Counted from the first letter of the stretch, positions 1-8,550 are shown. The stretch is 20,627 nt of DNA from Propionibacteriaceae bacterium (GCA_030528545.1 JAUMYR010000020.1:1625-22251); one strand, 5' to 3'. The notes: generated from the sequence alone by a model not told the origin. Numbers and translations: made by a program.

Positions 1-27
1 CGGTCAGGATTGCTGACGGATGGGCCA

Positions 28-56
28 TTCACCGAACCCTCCGCGTGCAGTAGTCT
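28..56 (+). promoter_or_regulatory. Putative promoter for a leaderless priA transcript
   Basis: TTCACC (28-33) and TAGTCT (51-56) are separated by 17 bases and resemble the -35 and -10 boxes of housekeeping sigma factors. The -10 box ends 7 bases before the GTG at 64, so transcription would begin at about the start codon. This fits the lack of a Shine-Dalgarno sequence there. Leaderless mRNAs are common in actinobacteria. The call rests on motif matching alone. Confidence 0.4.
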
Positions 57-63
57 CTGGTCC

Positions 64-825
64 GTGACTGATCTCACCGCGTCTGAACGCCTGATCCTGT
101 TGCCCGCCGTCGACGTCCAGCACGGCCAGGCCGTGCAACTGGTACAGGGGGTGGCGGGATCGGAGAAGGTCTTCGGCGACCCCCTATCGGCCGCGCTGCG
201 CTGGCAGGAATCGGGGGCCGAATGGATTCACCTGGTCGATCTCGATGCGGCCTTCGGCCGCGGCAGCAACGCCGGTCTCATCCACTCGATGATCTCCCGC
301 CTCGACGTGAACGTCGAGCTGTCTGGTGGCATCCGTGACGACGAGTCCCTCCAGCGTGCCCTGGCGACCGGGGCCAAGCGGGTCAATATCGGCACCGCCG
401 CGCTGGAGAACCCCTCCTGGTGCGAGCGCGTCATCGCCGATCATGGGGAACGGATCGCGATCGGCCTCGATGTGCGGGGGGAACGGCTCGCAGCACGCGG
501 GTGGACCACCGAGGGCGGGGTCTGGACTGAGACCCTGGCCCGTTTGGACGCCGCCGGATGCCCCCGCTTCGTCGTGACCGATGTGGGTTCCGACGGCATG
601 CTCACCGGCCCCAACCTGGAATTGCTGGGCGCGGTGTGTGCGCGCACCAGCGCGAAGGTCATCGCCTCGGGGGGCATCGCGAGCCTTGCCGACCTTAGGC
701 AGTTGCAGGGCCTGGTGAGCCTCGGGATCGAGGGGGCGATCATCGGCACGGCCCTCTACCTCGGCAACTTCAGCCTGGAGGACGCGCTCGTCGTCGCCTC
801 GGGAGGAGAACCGGATCATGGCTAG
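64..825 (+). CDS. priA: PriA, phosphoribosyl isomerase (HisA/TrpF type)
   Basis: This is a (beta/alpha)8-barrel isomerase of 253 aa that catalyses the Amadori rearrangement of ProFAR in histidine synthesis. In most actinobacteria it also performs the TrpF step of tryptophan synthesis. The N-terminal LLPAVDV carries the catalytic Asp17, and VTDVGSDG carries the second catalytic Asp177. Family features [13 protein letters not shown] (Arg145, Trp147) and the phosphate-binding ASGGIASL and GAIIGTALY segments are present. I chose the GTG at 64 because homology begins directly after it; a TTG at 10 would add 18 unconserved residues. Two positions are unusual: Gln25 replaces the Arg normally seen in AVRLV, and Met179 replaces the Thr of the usual DGT loop. 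The gene end overlaps the next start by 8 bases. The family assignment is certain, but whether both activities are kept is not. Confidence 0.95.
   Translation: MTDLTASERLILLPAVDVQHGQAVQLVQGVAGSEKVFGDPLSAALRWQESGAEWIHLVDLDAAFGRGSNAGLIHSMISRLDVNVELSGGIRDDESLQRALATGAKRVNIGTAALENPSWCERVIADHGERIAIGLDVRGERLAARGWTTEGGVWTETLARLDAAGCPRFVVTDVGSDGMLTGPNLELLGAVCARTSAKVIASGGIASLADLRQLQGLVSLGIEGAIIGTALYLGNFSLEDALVVASGGEPDHG
802..808 (+). promoter_or_regulatory. Strong Shine-Dalgarno inside the priA 3' end
   Basis: GGAGGAG ends 9 bases before the ATG at 818 and lies within the priA coding sequence. It fixes the start of the reductase-phosphatase gene and supports translational coupling with priA. Confidence 0.7.
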
Positions 826-3169
826 CCCGTCAGCACCGGCGAGCCTGTTCGCCTCCGATCGCGGTGTCCACACCCCGCCACTGCTCACAGGCCGGTTGCG
901 CGACCTGCTCGCCGGCCGCAAGATCGCTTTGACCGGAGTGACCGGTTTCATCGGCGAACAGTTGCTGTGGAAGATCTTGACCGAATTGCCGGACGTGACC
1001 ACGGCCGTCCTGGTCCGGCCCAAGGGTTCGGTCAGCGCTGAGCAGCGCGTCACCGCGCTGCTGGGCAAACCCATCTTCGCCGGGCTGGTGCGGGCCGCGG
1101 GTTCGGTGGAGGAACTGAGACGCTCCCGGGTCCAGGTCATTTCCGGGGACCTGCCCGAGGTGCCGCCCCTGCCGCGCGACATCGACGTCTTGGTGCACTG
1201 CGCCGGGGACGTGTCCTTCGACCCGCCGATCGACGAGGCCTTCAAGACCAATGTCATCGGCACTAGGGCGCTGCTGGAACGGTTCCTGGAATCGGTGAGT
1301 GACAGCGACGGGCGGCTGACCCGGATCCCGCACTATGTGCACATCAGCACCGCCTACACCGCTGGACGCCGCCGCGGGCCGATCCCCGAGGCTCCTCACG
1401 TCCACGAGGTTGATTACATCGCCGAGACTGAGCGGGCACTGGCGATGAAGGAATACATCGAGAATGCCTCCCGCACCAGCGAAAGGCTCACGGCGTTGCG
1501 CCTCGAGGCCGAACGCCTGCACCGCCCCGCCGGTTTCCTCACCACCAGCGAGGACACCGAACGGCGCCGCCGCGAGTGGGTCAAGCAGCAGCTCATCAGC
1601 GCCGGGACCGAACGGGCCCGTTCTCTCGGGTGGACGGATGGGTATACCTTCGCCAAGGCGATGGGAGAGCGGGTGGTGACCGATATCGCCTCCCAGATCA
1701 GGGTTTCGGTAGTGCGCCCCGCGATCGTGGAATCCAGCCTGCGTCATCCTCATCCGGGTTGGATTGAGGGTTTCAAGATGGCCGATCCGATCATCCTCGC
1801 CTATGGCAAGGGGCAGTTGCGGGAGTTCCCAGCCTCCCCGGACGCGGTCATCGACCTGGTCCCCTGCGACCACGTGGTCAACGCCATCGTCGCGGTCTGC
1901 GCGACCGAGCCCGAGGTGGGCTCCCCGGAGTTCTATCACTGCTCTTCGGGGGCACGTAACCCGCTGACTTTCCGCGGTATCTACGAACACATCCGGGAGT
2001 ACTTCCTGGCCCACCCCTATGTCAGCGACCGGGGCGCGGTGCCCCTGGCCAGATGGCGGTTCCCCGGAGCCGAACCGGTGGAGCGGGCCATGTGGCTCGC
2101 GGACCGGGCGCAACGCTTCGGCAGCCGGGCCCTGTCCTTCGCGCCGCGGGGCAAACAGGTGCGCCGCTGGGCTACCACCCTGGACCGGGCAGCCCGGCAA
2201 TTGGCTTTCCTGCGCCGCTACCTGACGCTATACGGAGAGTATCTCCAGTCTGAACTGCACTTCGTGGACGACTGCACCCTCGCGCTGCACCGTTCCCTGC
2301 ATCCAGACGATGTGGATTCTTTCGCCTTCGACACCGCGGCGGTGGACTGGCGGCACTACCTGCAGGAGGTGCATGTGCCCGCGATCGCCGACCCGCTGCG
2401 GCGTCTGGAGGCAGCCAGGAAGAAACGCTCGGCACGCGCGGCGACCTACCGCAAGCTGAAGCCCTCTCAGCCCGGTACCGTGCTGGCCGCGTTCGACCTC
2501 GATGGCACGGTTATGGCAACCAATGTCGTCGAGACCTACCTGTGGGCGCGGTTGCCGGAGCTGTCGCCGCTCAACAAACTCGCCGAGGTCGCGAAGGTGG
2601 TCTCCCAGCTGCCGCTCTACCTCGGGGCGGAACGGCGCGATCGCGGGGTATTCCTGCGTTCCCTGTACCGGCGCTATGCCGGGGCGGACCTGGCCGCGCT
2701 GGAGGCCTTCGTCGACGACAGGATGGCCCCCTTCGTCCTCGACCGGATGTCTCCAGAGGCGATCCGCCGGGTACGGGAGCACCGGGACGCCGGACACACC
2801 ACCATCTTGCTGACCGGCGCGATCCGGCCGCTCACCCGGCCCCTGCAGGGCCTGTTCGACGTCATCGTCGCCGCGGAACTGGCCACCGATGCCAGCGGCC
2901 GCTGCACCGGTTTCCTGACTGGTCCGCCGATGGTGGGGGAGTCCCGCTCCGCATGGCTCAAACACTATGCGGCGCTGCACGACATCGATCTGTCGCGTTC
3001 CTATGCTTATGCCGACAGTCATGTCGATCTGCCGATGCTGCGCTCGGTTGGTTCCCCTGTCGCGGTCAGCCCGGACATCGGCCTGATGCGCGCTGCCCAG
3101 GAATCGGGCTGGTCGATCGTCGACTGGCCATCGATGTCCCCCCTGCCCCGATGGAAGATGCCCTCATAA
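818..3169 (+). CDS. Fatty acyl reductase fused to HAD-IB phosphatase
   Basis: This is a 783-aa two-enzyme fusion. Residues 36-350 form an extended SDR domain of the NAD_binding_4 (male sterility/thioester reductase) type. It has the nucleotide loop TGVTGFIG (39-46), the active-site Ser177 in HISTAY and the catalytic Tyr276-x3-Lys280. Residues about 400-525 resemble the FAR C-terminal domain, ending in [13 protein letters not shown] (502-514). That combination is typical of enzymes reducing acyl-CoA or acyl-ACP to aldehyde or alcohol. Residues about 555-783 form a HAD-IB phosphatase, like SerB, with FDLDGT (Asp560, Asp562), LLTG (Thr666), Lys715 and ADSHVD (Asp733, Asp737). All catalytic positions appear intact. 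No signal peptide or membrane helix is obvious. The gene starts inside priA and ends 8 bases before a LarA-like gene. Domain calls are solid; substrates are unknown, and lipid alcohol or ether-lipid chemistry is my inference. Confidence 0.88.
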   Translation: MASPSAPASLFASDRGVHTPPLLTGRLRDLLAGRKIALTGVTGFIGEQLLWKILTELPDVTTAVLVRPKGSVSAEQRVTALLGKPIFAGLVRAAGSVEELRRSRVQVISGDLPEVPPLPRDIDVLVHCAGDVSFDPPIDEAFKTNVIGTRALLERFLESVSDSDGRLTRIPHYVHISTAYTAGRRRGPIPEAPHVHEVDYIAETERALAMKEYIENASRTSERLTALRLEAERLHRPAGFLTTSEDTERRRREWVKQQLISAGTERARSLGWTDGYTFAKAMGERVVTDIASQIRVSVVRPAIVESSLRHPHPGWIEGFKMADPIILAYGKGQLREFPASPDAVIDLVPCDHVVNAIVAVCATEPEVGSPEFYHCSSGARNPLTFRGIYEHIREYFLAHPYVSDRGAVPLARWRFPGAEPVERAMWLADRAQRFGSRALSFAPRGKQVRRWATTLDRAARQLAFLRRYLTLYGEYLQSELHFVDDCTLALHRSLHPDDVDSFAFDTAAVDWRHYLQEVHVPAIADPLRRLEAARKKRSARAATYRKLKPSQPGTVLAAFDLDGTVMATNVVETYLWARLPELSPLNKLAEVAKVVSQLPLYLGAERRDRGVFLRSLYRRYAGADLAALEAFVDDRMAPFVLDRMSPEAIRRVREHRDAGHTTILLTGAIRPLTRPLQGLFDVIVAAELATDASGRCTGFLTGPPMVGESRSAWLKHYAALHDIDLSRSYAYADSHVDLPMLRSVGSPVAVSPDIGLMRAAQESGWSIVDWPSMSPLPRWKMPS

Positions 3170-3177
3170 GGAGCGAT

Positions 3178-4683
3178 ATGCCAAGGCCTGGATTCGTCCT
3201 CGAAACCGACGACAAGACGCCCCCGATCCTGACGATCGGCGGTGATCGCATCCGCGCGCAGCGTTTCGGGCTGGGGACCAAGATCGTCTATCCCGCCGAG
3301 GGTGAGCCCTCCACGGACCCGGCGCAGCTGATCGGTGCCTCCCTGGATGCTCCGCTGTCTGGTGAACCCCTGGTGCAACGGCTGAGCGGATGCCGCAGCC
3401 TCACGATCGTGTTCGGCGATAACGCCTCTTTGCGCCCGCAGCCTCGCTTCGACGTGCGCCGCGACATCATTGAACGGCTGCTGGAACTCGCCGCGAGGAA
3501 CGGCATCGACGATGTCGCTCTGGTGTGTGCCACCGGCCTGAACCGGCAAATGACCCCCAGCGAGTTCGTTCAGCTGGTGGGGGAGCGGGTGGTGAGTTCC
3601 TTCCTTCCCGATGGCCTACTGCGCAACCACGACGTGACCGACCGTGCGGGTTTCGTCACCATCGGCACGGTCGAGGGCCACGAGCTGAGGATCAACCGGC
3701 GGGTCGCCGAATCCGATCTCGTGGTGCATGTGGCGCTTCGCGCCGACGACCGGTTCGGTTCGCTGCGCCAGCTGGTCTGCGGGGTGACCGACCTGGACAC
3801 GATTGATTTCGTGGCGGGCCTCGATGGGCTGGGCCATCCGGACCGGGCGGCACGGGTGGCTTCCGCGATCAGCGATGCCGTCCCCATCATCACGATCGAG
3901 GCGGTGTTGGGTACCCCGGTCTATGAGCCCCCGCTCGGCTTCATCAACCGGAGGGAGTGGGAGTGGCGAGTCTCCGACCAGCTGGCCTATGTCGGCATCC
4001 GGCAGTTGCTTTCGCGGGCACCCAAACACGCCGCGTCCCGGCTGCTGGGCGGCTTGCGCGCCGACTATTCGGTGCTCGATGTCATCGTGGGCGATCCCGG
4101 TGAGGCGGATAGACAGGGCCGCCAGGTCTGGCGCACCGGCAATGCCGCCCACCTCCCCGAACCCGCAGATGTGGCCGTAGTCTCGGTGTGGGGGATCGGT
4201 CATGGCGCCAGCGACGTCACCGGTTCCCCGCTGGCGGCCAGCCACCACGCGCTGGTCTGCACCGGGGTGACCGCGGCTGACGGTCCGCTGGTGCGTGAGG
4301 GCGGGGTACTGGTGGCCTTCCATCCGCTGGCGAACCGGTTCTCAAACCGGCACCAGAGCGCCGCGGCGGATTTCTTCGCCGAGGTCCTGCCCGAGACACT
4401 GGACCCACAGCAGGTGCGCTCGGACTATCAGGAGCGCTATGTCAACGATGCCTGGTACCTCCAGCTGTACCGGACCCAGCACGCTTTCCATCCGCTGGCC
4501 GTGTTCCATCAGTGGTATGCCAGCGCCGCGGCCGAGCGCCACCTGGGTGATGTGATCTGGGTTGGGGCGGACCGGCGCAGCGCGGCCGTGCTCGGGCACC
4601 GGGCCGCGAGCAGCTACGCCGACGCCCTGGAGATCGCCTCGAACCGGGTGGGGCGCCAGCCTGGGATCGTGGTCCTGCGATGA
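3178..4683 (+). CDS. LarA-like (DUF2088) protein without recognisable catalytic site
   Basis: This 501-aa protein resembles the nickel-pincer lactate racemase LarA. Recognisable blocks are FGDNASLRPQP (79-89, like LarA D-x-x-RP), CATGLNRQMTPSE (117-129, like ATGxHRxMT-E) and the GTVEGHELRINRRVAESDL stretch before residue 182. LarA uses two His as acid/base and a Lys to hold its cofactor. By eye, the first His aligns with Asn122 and the second near Asp191, and residues 184-206 contain no Lys. The whole protein has only three lysines. It is therefore probably not a lactate racemase of the known mechanism. ATG at 3178 follows AAGGAG (3168-3173), which makes this start better than any upstream in-frame start. 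Its 3' end overlaps the acyltransferase start. Family membership is likely; function is unknown. Confidence 0.75.
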   Translation: MPRPGFVLETDDKTPPILTIGGDRIRAQRFGLGTKIVYPAEGEPSTDPAQLIGASLDAPLSGEPLVQRLSGCRSLTIVFGDNASLRPQPRFDVRRDIIERLLELAARNGIDDVALVCATGLNRQMTPSEFVQLVGERVVSSFLPDGLLRNHDVTDRAGFVTIGTVEGHELRINRRVAESDLVVHVALRADDRFGSLRQLVCGVTDLDTIDFVAGLDGLGHPDRAARVASAISDAVPIITIEAVLGTPVYEPPLGFINRREWEWRVSDQLAYVGIRQLLSRAPKHAASRLLGGLRADYSVLDVIVGDPGEADRQGRQVWRTGNAAHLPEPADVAVVSVWGIGHGASDVTGSPLAASHHALVCTGVTAADGPLVREGGVLVAFHPLANRFSNRHQSAAADFFAEVLPETLDPQQVRSDYQERYVNDAWYLQLYRTQHAFHPLAVFHQWYASAAAERHLGDVIWVGADRRSAAVLGHRAASSYADALEIASNRVGRQPGIVVLR

Positions 4684-5519
4684 GCCGCCCACTACCGAGC
4701 TGGGCGGTATCGGCTCCGCGCCAACGGGAACGCTCAAGCGTTGTGGCGGACCTGATGTTCGTCGCGAGGTCCTGGCCGCGAAGGATCGGCAAACAGCAGC
4801 CTTCCGGCGTCCCCGAGGCCGCCGGGACGCCGCTTCGCAGGCGGCGTTTCGCCCACCGCGCGGGCACTTCGCTGTGGTTGCTGCGCCGCCGCCTCATGGT
4901 CGATCTGTCGGGCCTAGATGAGGTCGCCGGGATCGAGCCCCCGGTCGTGGTGGCGGCCAACCATCCGAGCGCTCTCGACCTGCCGGTACTGAAGGCCGCC
5001 CTGCCCCGCACATGGCGCGCCGTCGCGAGGGATCCCGAGCCTGCGCTCGCTGCGGGCCGCAGCGTCATCATCTTCCCCGAGGGGGAGGCCTCCTCCGATG
5101 GACGGCTCCGCCCGTTCTCCGATGCCGCCGCTGAGCTGGCCCGCAATCACAATGTGCCGCTGGTCCCGGTGGCGATCAAGGGCACCTTCCAGCTCAAGAC
5201 GCTGTTGCGGCTGCGCAGCCTGAGGCGGCGTCCCAAGATCGCGGTGCGGATCGCCCGTCCGATCCCGCCGCGGCTGCTCTCGGTCCCCGAGACCACCGCG
5301 CGGCTGGAGGAGGTGCTCACCGATCTGCTGGCCGAGGAGGACCTCACCTGGTGGGAACTGCAACGCCAGCGCCAGCGCCCCTCGGCTCCCGAGACCCAGG
5401 ATATGGCCGCCTGGAGGCGGGTGTGGGGCCAGTGGGAACCCCAACCGGCTACCCGGCGCTCCCGCCTCGAAAGGATCTGGCCCGACCCGAAGGCTACCCG
5501 TGGCAAGCAGCGCCGGTAA
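4680..5519 (+). CDS. PlsC-like acyltransferase with shortened core
   Basis: This 279-aa protein has the glycerolphosphate acyltransferase signatures NHPSALD (94-100, catalytic His95 and Asp100), FPEG (132-135) and VPLVPVAIKGT. Such enzymes transfer acyl chains from CoA or ACP to lysophospholipids or related alcohols at the inner membrane face. Only about 32 residues separate the NHx4D block from FPEG, where PlsC proteins usually have about 65. The region holding motif II (GxxxxxR) is therefore missing. The usual FPEGTRS is FPEGEAS here. The reading frame is open throughout, so this is not a frameshift. Extensions flank the core: about 80 basic residues at the N-terminus and a Trp- and Arg-rich tail. 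The ATG overlaps the upstream stop (ATGA). The fold family is clear, but activity and acceptor are uncertain. Confidence 0.8.
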   Translation: MSRPLPSWAVSAPRQRERSSVVADLMFVARSWPRRIGKQQPSGVPEAAGTPLRRRRFAHRAGTSLWLLRRRLMVDLSGLDEVAGIEPPVVVAANHPSALDLPVLKAALPRTWRAVARDPEPALAAGRSVIIFPEGEASSDGRLRPFSDAAAELARNHNVPLVPVAIKGTFQLKTLLRLRSLRRRPKIAVRIARPIPPRLLSVPETTARLEEVLTDLLAEEDLTWWELQRQRQRPSAPETQDMAAWRRVWGQWEPQPATRRSRLERIWPDPKATRGKQRR

Positions 5520-5560
5520 TATCGGCCTAACGACAACCGAAGTGGAGGTGAACTGCCGCG

Positions 5561-6553
5561 GTGGACACCTTCGTTGAAGGCGTGCTGGATTGGTCGGCGC
5601 TCTCGTCATCGGATCTGGTTGAACTCGCCGAGTTGCGTGCTGCGGTCGAGTATTTCGACGACCCGGTCACCCGCCTCACTTTCGATGAGCTGGTCGCAGC
5701 TTTCGAATCCCCCGGGACTGACCCGACCCGGAATGCCATCGTTGGCCGTGACCGGGTCGGCGGCAATCTCGTGGCCTACGGGTGGAATCATCCCGAAGCC
5801 ACGAGCCACCCGCCCCGGGTCATCCTCGACGGCGCGGTGCATCCGGCCTGGAGGGACCAGAAGATCGGCCATTCGCTGGCGGCCTGGCAGATCGGACGCG
5901 CCCAGGAATGGGCTGGCGAGTTGCGGCCCAGGCCCCGGCAGGTGTGGATCGGTGCTTTCACCGACGACACCCAGTCCGGGGCACAGCGGCTGTTCATCAA
6001 TCATGGGCTCGCCCCGGAGCGGTACTACTTCGACATGCACCACGTGTTCGCACGGGTACCCAATCCGCCCCCGCCACCACCTGTCGCGGGGATCAGATTC
6101 TGCCCCTATGCCCCGGAGCATTCCTCCGAGGTCAGGCAGTTGCACAACATCTGCTTCAGCGACAACGTGGGTTTCTCACCCGTGGACGAGCCCACCTGGG
6201 ATTCGATGCAGTCGCGCGCGGAGTTCCGTCCCGGCTGGTCCTGGCTGGCCTACGACGGGGATCTGCTGGTCGGCTACGCGCTCAACAGCGCCGATGAGCG
6301 GGCTTGGGTCGAGCAGGGTTTCTCAGAGGGCTGGACCGACCGGCTCGGGGTCCACCCGGACTACCGCCGCCGGGGCATCGCGCGGGGGCTGTTGAGCTGG
6401 TCGATGTGGTCCTTCGGCCGGGCCGGGCTGGAAGGCGCCGGGCTCGGGATCGACACCGACGACGCCGAGGGCGCCATGCGGCTGTACGGTTCGATCGGTT
6501 ACGAAAGCCAGGAGATGGTGGTGTTGCTGAGCACCACCCTGCCGGTCGCGTAA
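5561..6553 (+). CDS. Tandem GNAT-family acetyltransferase
   Basis: This 330-aa protein has two GNAT folds in series. The N-terminal copy (about 1-165) is degenerate, with [11 protein letters not shown] in place of the acetyl-CoA loop (R-x-x-G-x-G/A, first Gly replaced by Lys). The C-terminal copy (about 175-330) has an intact loop, [13 protein letters not shown] (262-274), and the usual [10 protein letters not shown] end. The two are joined by a linker with six consecutive prolines (169-174). Mycothiol synthase MshD is also a tandem GNAT, but its typical VYVVGVDP block is not seen, so I do not call it MshD. GTG at 5561 follows GGAGG (5544-5548) at 12 bases. A weak TAATAT box (5517-5522) could serve a separate promoter. 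The substrate is unknown. Confidence 0.85.
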   Translation: MDTFVEGVLDWSALSSSDLVELAELRAAVEYFDDPVTRLTFDELVAAFESPGTDPTRNAIVGRDRVGGNLVAYGWNHPEATSHPPRVILDGAVHPAWRDQKIGHSLAAWQIGRAQEWAGELRPRPRQVWIGAFTDDTQSGAQRLFINHGLAPERYYFDMHHVFARVPNPPPPPPVAGIRFCPYAPEHSSEVRQLHNICFSDNVGFSPVDEPTWDSMQSRAEFRPGWSWLAYDGDLLVGYALNSADERAWVEQGFSEGWTDRLGVHPDYRRRGIARGLLSWSMWSFGRAGLEGAGLGIDTDDAEGAMRLYGSIGYESQEMVVLLSTTLPVA

Positions 6554-6594
6554 CATGTGCCAGGCAAAACCTGTTCCCGAATGAAAGCGGTGAG

Positions 6595-7371
6595 ATGGCC
6601 GGGCACTCCAAATGGGCGACCACCAAGCATAAGAAGGCAGTCATCGACGCCAAGCGCGGCAAGCTGTTCGCCAAGCTGATCAAGAACATTGAGGTCGCGG
6701 CGCGCGTGGGGGGCGGCGATCCGGGCGGCAACCCGACGCTGTATGACGCGATCCAGAAGGCCAAGAAGGCCTCGGTGCCGAACGACAACATCGACCGCGC
6801 CGTCAAGCGCGGCTCCGGCGCCGACGCCGGGGGCGCCGATTACGACTCCATCATGTACGAGGCCTACGGCCCAGCTGGCGTCGCGATCCTCATCGAATGC
6901 CTGACCGATAACCGTAATCGCAGCGCATCCGATGTGCGGGTGGCGGTGACCCGCAATGGTGGGTCCATGGCGGACGTGGGTTCGGTACAGCGGCTCTTCT
7001 CGCGCAAGGGCGTCGTGGTGGTCCCGAAGGTGCAAGAGGGCAAGGAGATCGACGAGGACACGGTGCTGGAGGCGACCCTGGACGCCGGTGCCGAAGAGGT
7101 CAGCGACGAGGGTGAGACCTGGGAGGTCATCTCCGAGGCCAACGACACCGTCGAGGTGCGCAAGGCGGTGCAGGCCGCCGGGCTGGACTATGACTCCGCC
7201 GAGGTGCAGTTCGTCGCGTCCTTCGACCAGGACGTCGATTCGGTCGAGACCGCGCAGAAACTGTTCAAGATCATCGACGCCCTTGAGGACTCCGATGACG
7301 TCCAGAACGTGTTCACCAATGTCAACCTGACCGACGAGGTGGTCGCCGCCCTGGACGCACTCGACGAGTGA
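6595..7371 (+). CDS. yebC: YebC/TACO1-family protein
   Basis: This 258-aa protein begins with the hallmark [15 protein letters not shown] and continues with [36 protein letters not shown] and [14 protein letters not shown], all characteristic of the family. Length matches the usual 240-260 aa. YebC proteins were annotated as transcription regulators, but recent work links bacterial YebC and mitochondrial TACO1 to relief of ribosome stalling at proline runs. I chose the ATG at 6595 because MAGHSKW is the universal N-terminus and AGCGGTGAG lies just upstream. A TAACAT box at 6551-6556 might be its own -10. It precedes ruvC by 36 bases, the standard actinobacterial order. Confidence 0.95.
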   Translation: MAGHSKWATTKHKKAVIDAKRGKLFAKLIKNIEVAARVGGGDPGGNPTLYDAIQKAKKASVPNDNIDRAVKRGSGADAGGADYDSIMYEAYGPAGVAILIECLTDNRNRSASDVRVAVTRNGGSMADVGSVQRLFSRKGVVVVPKVQEGKEIDEDTVLEATLDAGAEEVSDEGETWEVISEANDTVEVRKAVQAAGLDYDSAEVQFVASFDQDVDSVETAQKLFKIIDALEDSDDVQNVFTNVNLTDEVVAALDALDE

Positions 7372-7384
7372 CCTGATAGGATTC

Positions 7385-7398
7385 CGAACATGTGTTCG
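7385..7398 (+). promoter_or_regulatory. LexA (SOS) box at the ruvC start
   Basis: CGAACATGTGTTCG matches the Bacillus/actinobacterial LexA consensus CGAACRNRYGTTCG at every position. It lies in a perfect inverted repeat, CCGAACA-TG-TGTTCGG (7384-7399). A TAGGAT hexamer at 7377-7382 could be the -10, which would put the box over the transcription start. LexA bound here would block transcription of ruvCAB until RecA-induced self-cleavage after DNA damage. Mycobacterial ruvC is known to be LexA-controlled, which supports the call. Confidence 0.85.
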
Positions 7399-7407
7399 GC
7401 TCAGGTG

Positions 7408-7929
7408 ATGAGGGTGATCGGGGTCGATCCCGGCCTCACCCGTTGCGGAGTCGGCATCGTCGAACAGGCCGTGGGGAACCAGCCGCGGTTCGTGGCCGCC
7501 GGTGTGGTGCGCACACCGAGCGACCATGAGCTTTCCCGGCGCTTGCTGGCGATCCACGATGGGCTCAACGCCTGGTTCGACCAGTACCGTCCCGATGCCG
7601 TCGCCGTCGAGCGGGTCTTCGCCCAGCACAACCTGGCCAGCGTGACCGACACGGCCCAGGCGGCCGGGATGGCTCTACTGATCGCAGCCCAGCGCGGTTT
7701 GCCGGTCTCGACCTATACCCCCAGTGAGGTGAAGGCCGCGGTGACCGGCGCGGGCCGGGCCGACAAAGCCCAGGTGGGGCTGATGATCTCGCGCGTGCTC
7801 AGGCTGAGCGAAGCACCGAAACCGGCCGATGCCGCGGACGCTATCGCCCTGGCCATCTGCCACGTCTGGCGGGGACGAGCCACCCAACGATATGCCGCGG
7901 CGCTGGCCGCGGCGAGGAGGCCGAGATGA
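7408..7929 (+). CDS. ruvC: RuvC Holliday-junction resolvase
   Basis: RuvC is a dimeric Mg2+-dependent nuclease that cuts Holliday junctions symmetrically with RuvAB. The protein of 173 aa begins MRVIGVDPGLTRCG, as in mycobacterial RuvC. The four acidic residues are visible: Asp7 in GVDPG, Glu68 in AVERVF, and Asp141 and Asp144 in PADAADAIALAICH. TPSEVKAAVTGAGRADKAQV is the conserved DNA-binding segment. An in-frame ATG at 7390 with AGGA upstream would add MCSAQV, but that codon lies inside the LexA box and the extension is not conserved, so I favour 7408. A leaderless start at 7390 remains possible. The stop overlaps the ruvA start (ATGA). Confidence 0.95.
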   Translation: MRVIGVDPGLTRCGVGIVEQAVGNQPRFVAAGVVRTPSDHELSRRLLAIHDGLNAWFDQYRPDAVAVERVFAQHNLASVTDTAQAAGMALLIAAQRGLPVSTYTPSEVKAAVTGAGRADKAQVGLMISRVLRLSEAPKPADAADAIALAICHVWRGRATQRYAAALAAARRPR

Positions 7930-8534
7930 TTGCACACCTCAGCGGGACCGTCGCGGCCAGCGGACCCACCTGGGCCGTGATCGATGTCGGGGGAGTCGGC
8001 ATGTACGCCCAGTGCACCCCGGCAACCGCCTCGGCGCTGCGGGTGGGGGAGACGGCCACGCTGTTCACGGCGCTGATCGTCCGGGAGGATTCGCTGACCC
8101 TCTACGGTTTCGGGTCCCCCGCCGAGCGAGAGGCCTTCACCCTGGTGCAGGGAGCTTCGGGAGTTGGCCCCAAGCTGGCGCTGGCGATCGTCAGCGTGCT
8201 GACCCCGGCGGAGCTTGCTGGGGCGATCCAGCGAGAGGACCTGGCCCGGCTGTGTGCGGTGCCGGGTATCGGACGCAAGGGAGCCCAGAGACTGGTCATC
8301 GAGCTGAAGGATAAGGTCTCGTCGCTGGCCGCCAGCGACGAGCAGACGCCGCCGTCTCTCAGCCCCGCCCCAGCCTGGCGCGAACAGGTCACGATCGGGT
8401 TGCAAGGGCTCGGCTGGTCGGCCCGCGACGCCGAGGCCGCATGCGAATCCGTCGCCCCGCTGGCCGAAGCCGACCCCAAGATCACCGTCTCGGCGCTGAT
8501 GCGGGCCGCGCTGGCGTCCCTGGCCAGGCCGTGA
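7926..8534 (+). CDS. ruvA: RuvA Holliday-junction branch-migration subunit
   Basis: This 202-aa protein binds four-way junctions as a tetramer and loads the RuvB motor. Domain order is normal. There is an N-terminal OB-fold beginning MIAHLSGTV. Two helix-hairpin-helix motifs follow, [14 protein letters not shown] and [19 protein letters not shown]. An acidic/proline linker (about 135-152) leads to domain III, which contacts RuvB. The length matches the family. GAGGAGG (7914-7920) precedes the ATG by 5 bases, and the start overlaps the ruvC stop by four bases, so the two are translationally coupled. Confidence 0.96.
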   Translation: MIAHLSGTVAASGPTWAVIDVGGVGMYAQCTPATASALRVGETATLFTALIVREDSLTLYGFGSPAEREAFTLVQGASGVGPKLALAIVSVLTPAELAGAIQREDLARLCAVPGIGRKGAQRLVIELKDKVSSLAASDEQTPPSLSPAPAWREQVTIGLQGLGWSARDAEAACESVAPLAEADPKITVSALMRAALASLARP

Positions 8535-8550
8535 AGGGGGGAGTGTCATA

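Noticed and set aside
184..1263. Long minus-strand open frame over priA and the reductase start
   Set aside because: Antisense to two well-supported genes, no family motif, no SD.
2542..3177. Extension of the LarA-like gene upstream of 3178
   Set aside because: This is an out-of-frame reading of the HAD domain; homology and the SD point to 3178.
5561..6553. Mycothiol synthase (mshD)
   Set aside because: Tandem GNAT layout fits, but the MshD-specific blocks are absent and the N-terminal copy is degenerate in a different way.
6551..6556. Separate yebC promoter (TAACAT)
   Set aside because: No convincing -35 at acceptable spacing; mentioned in the yebC entry only.
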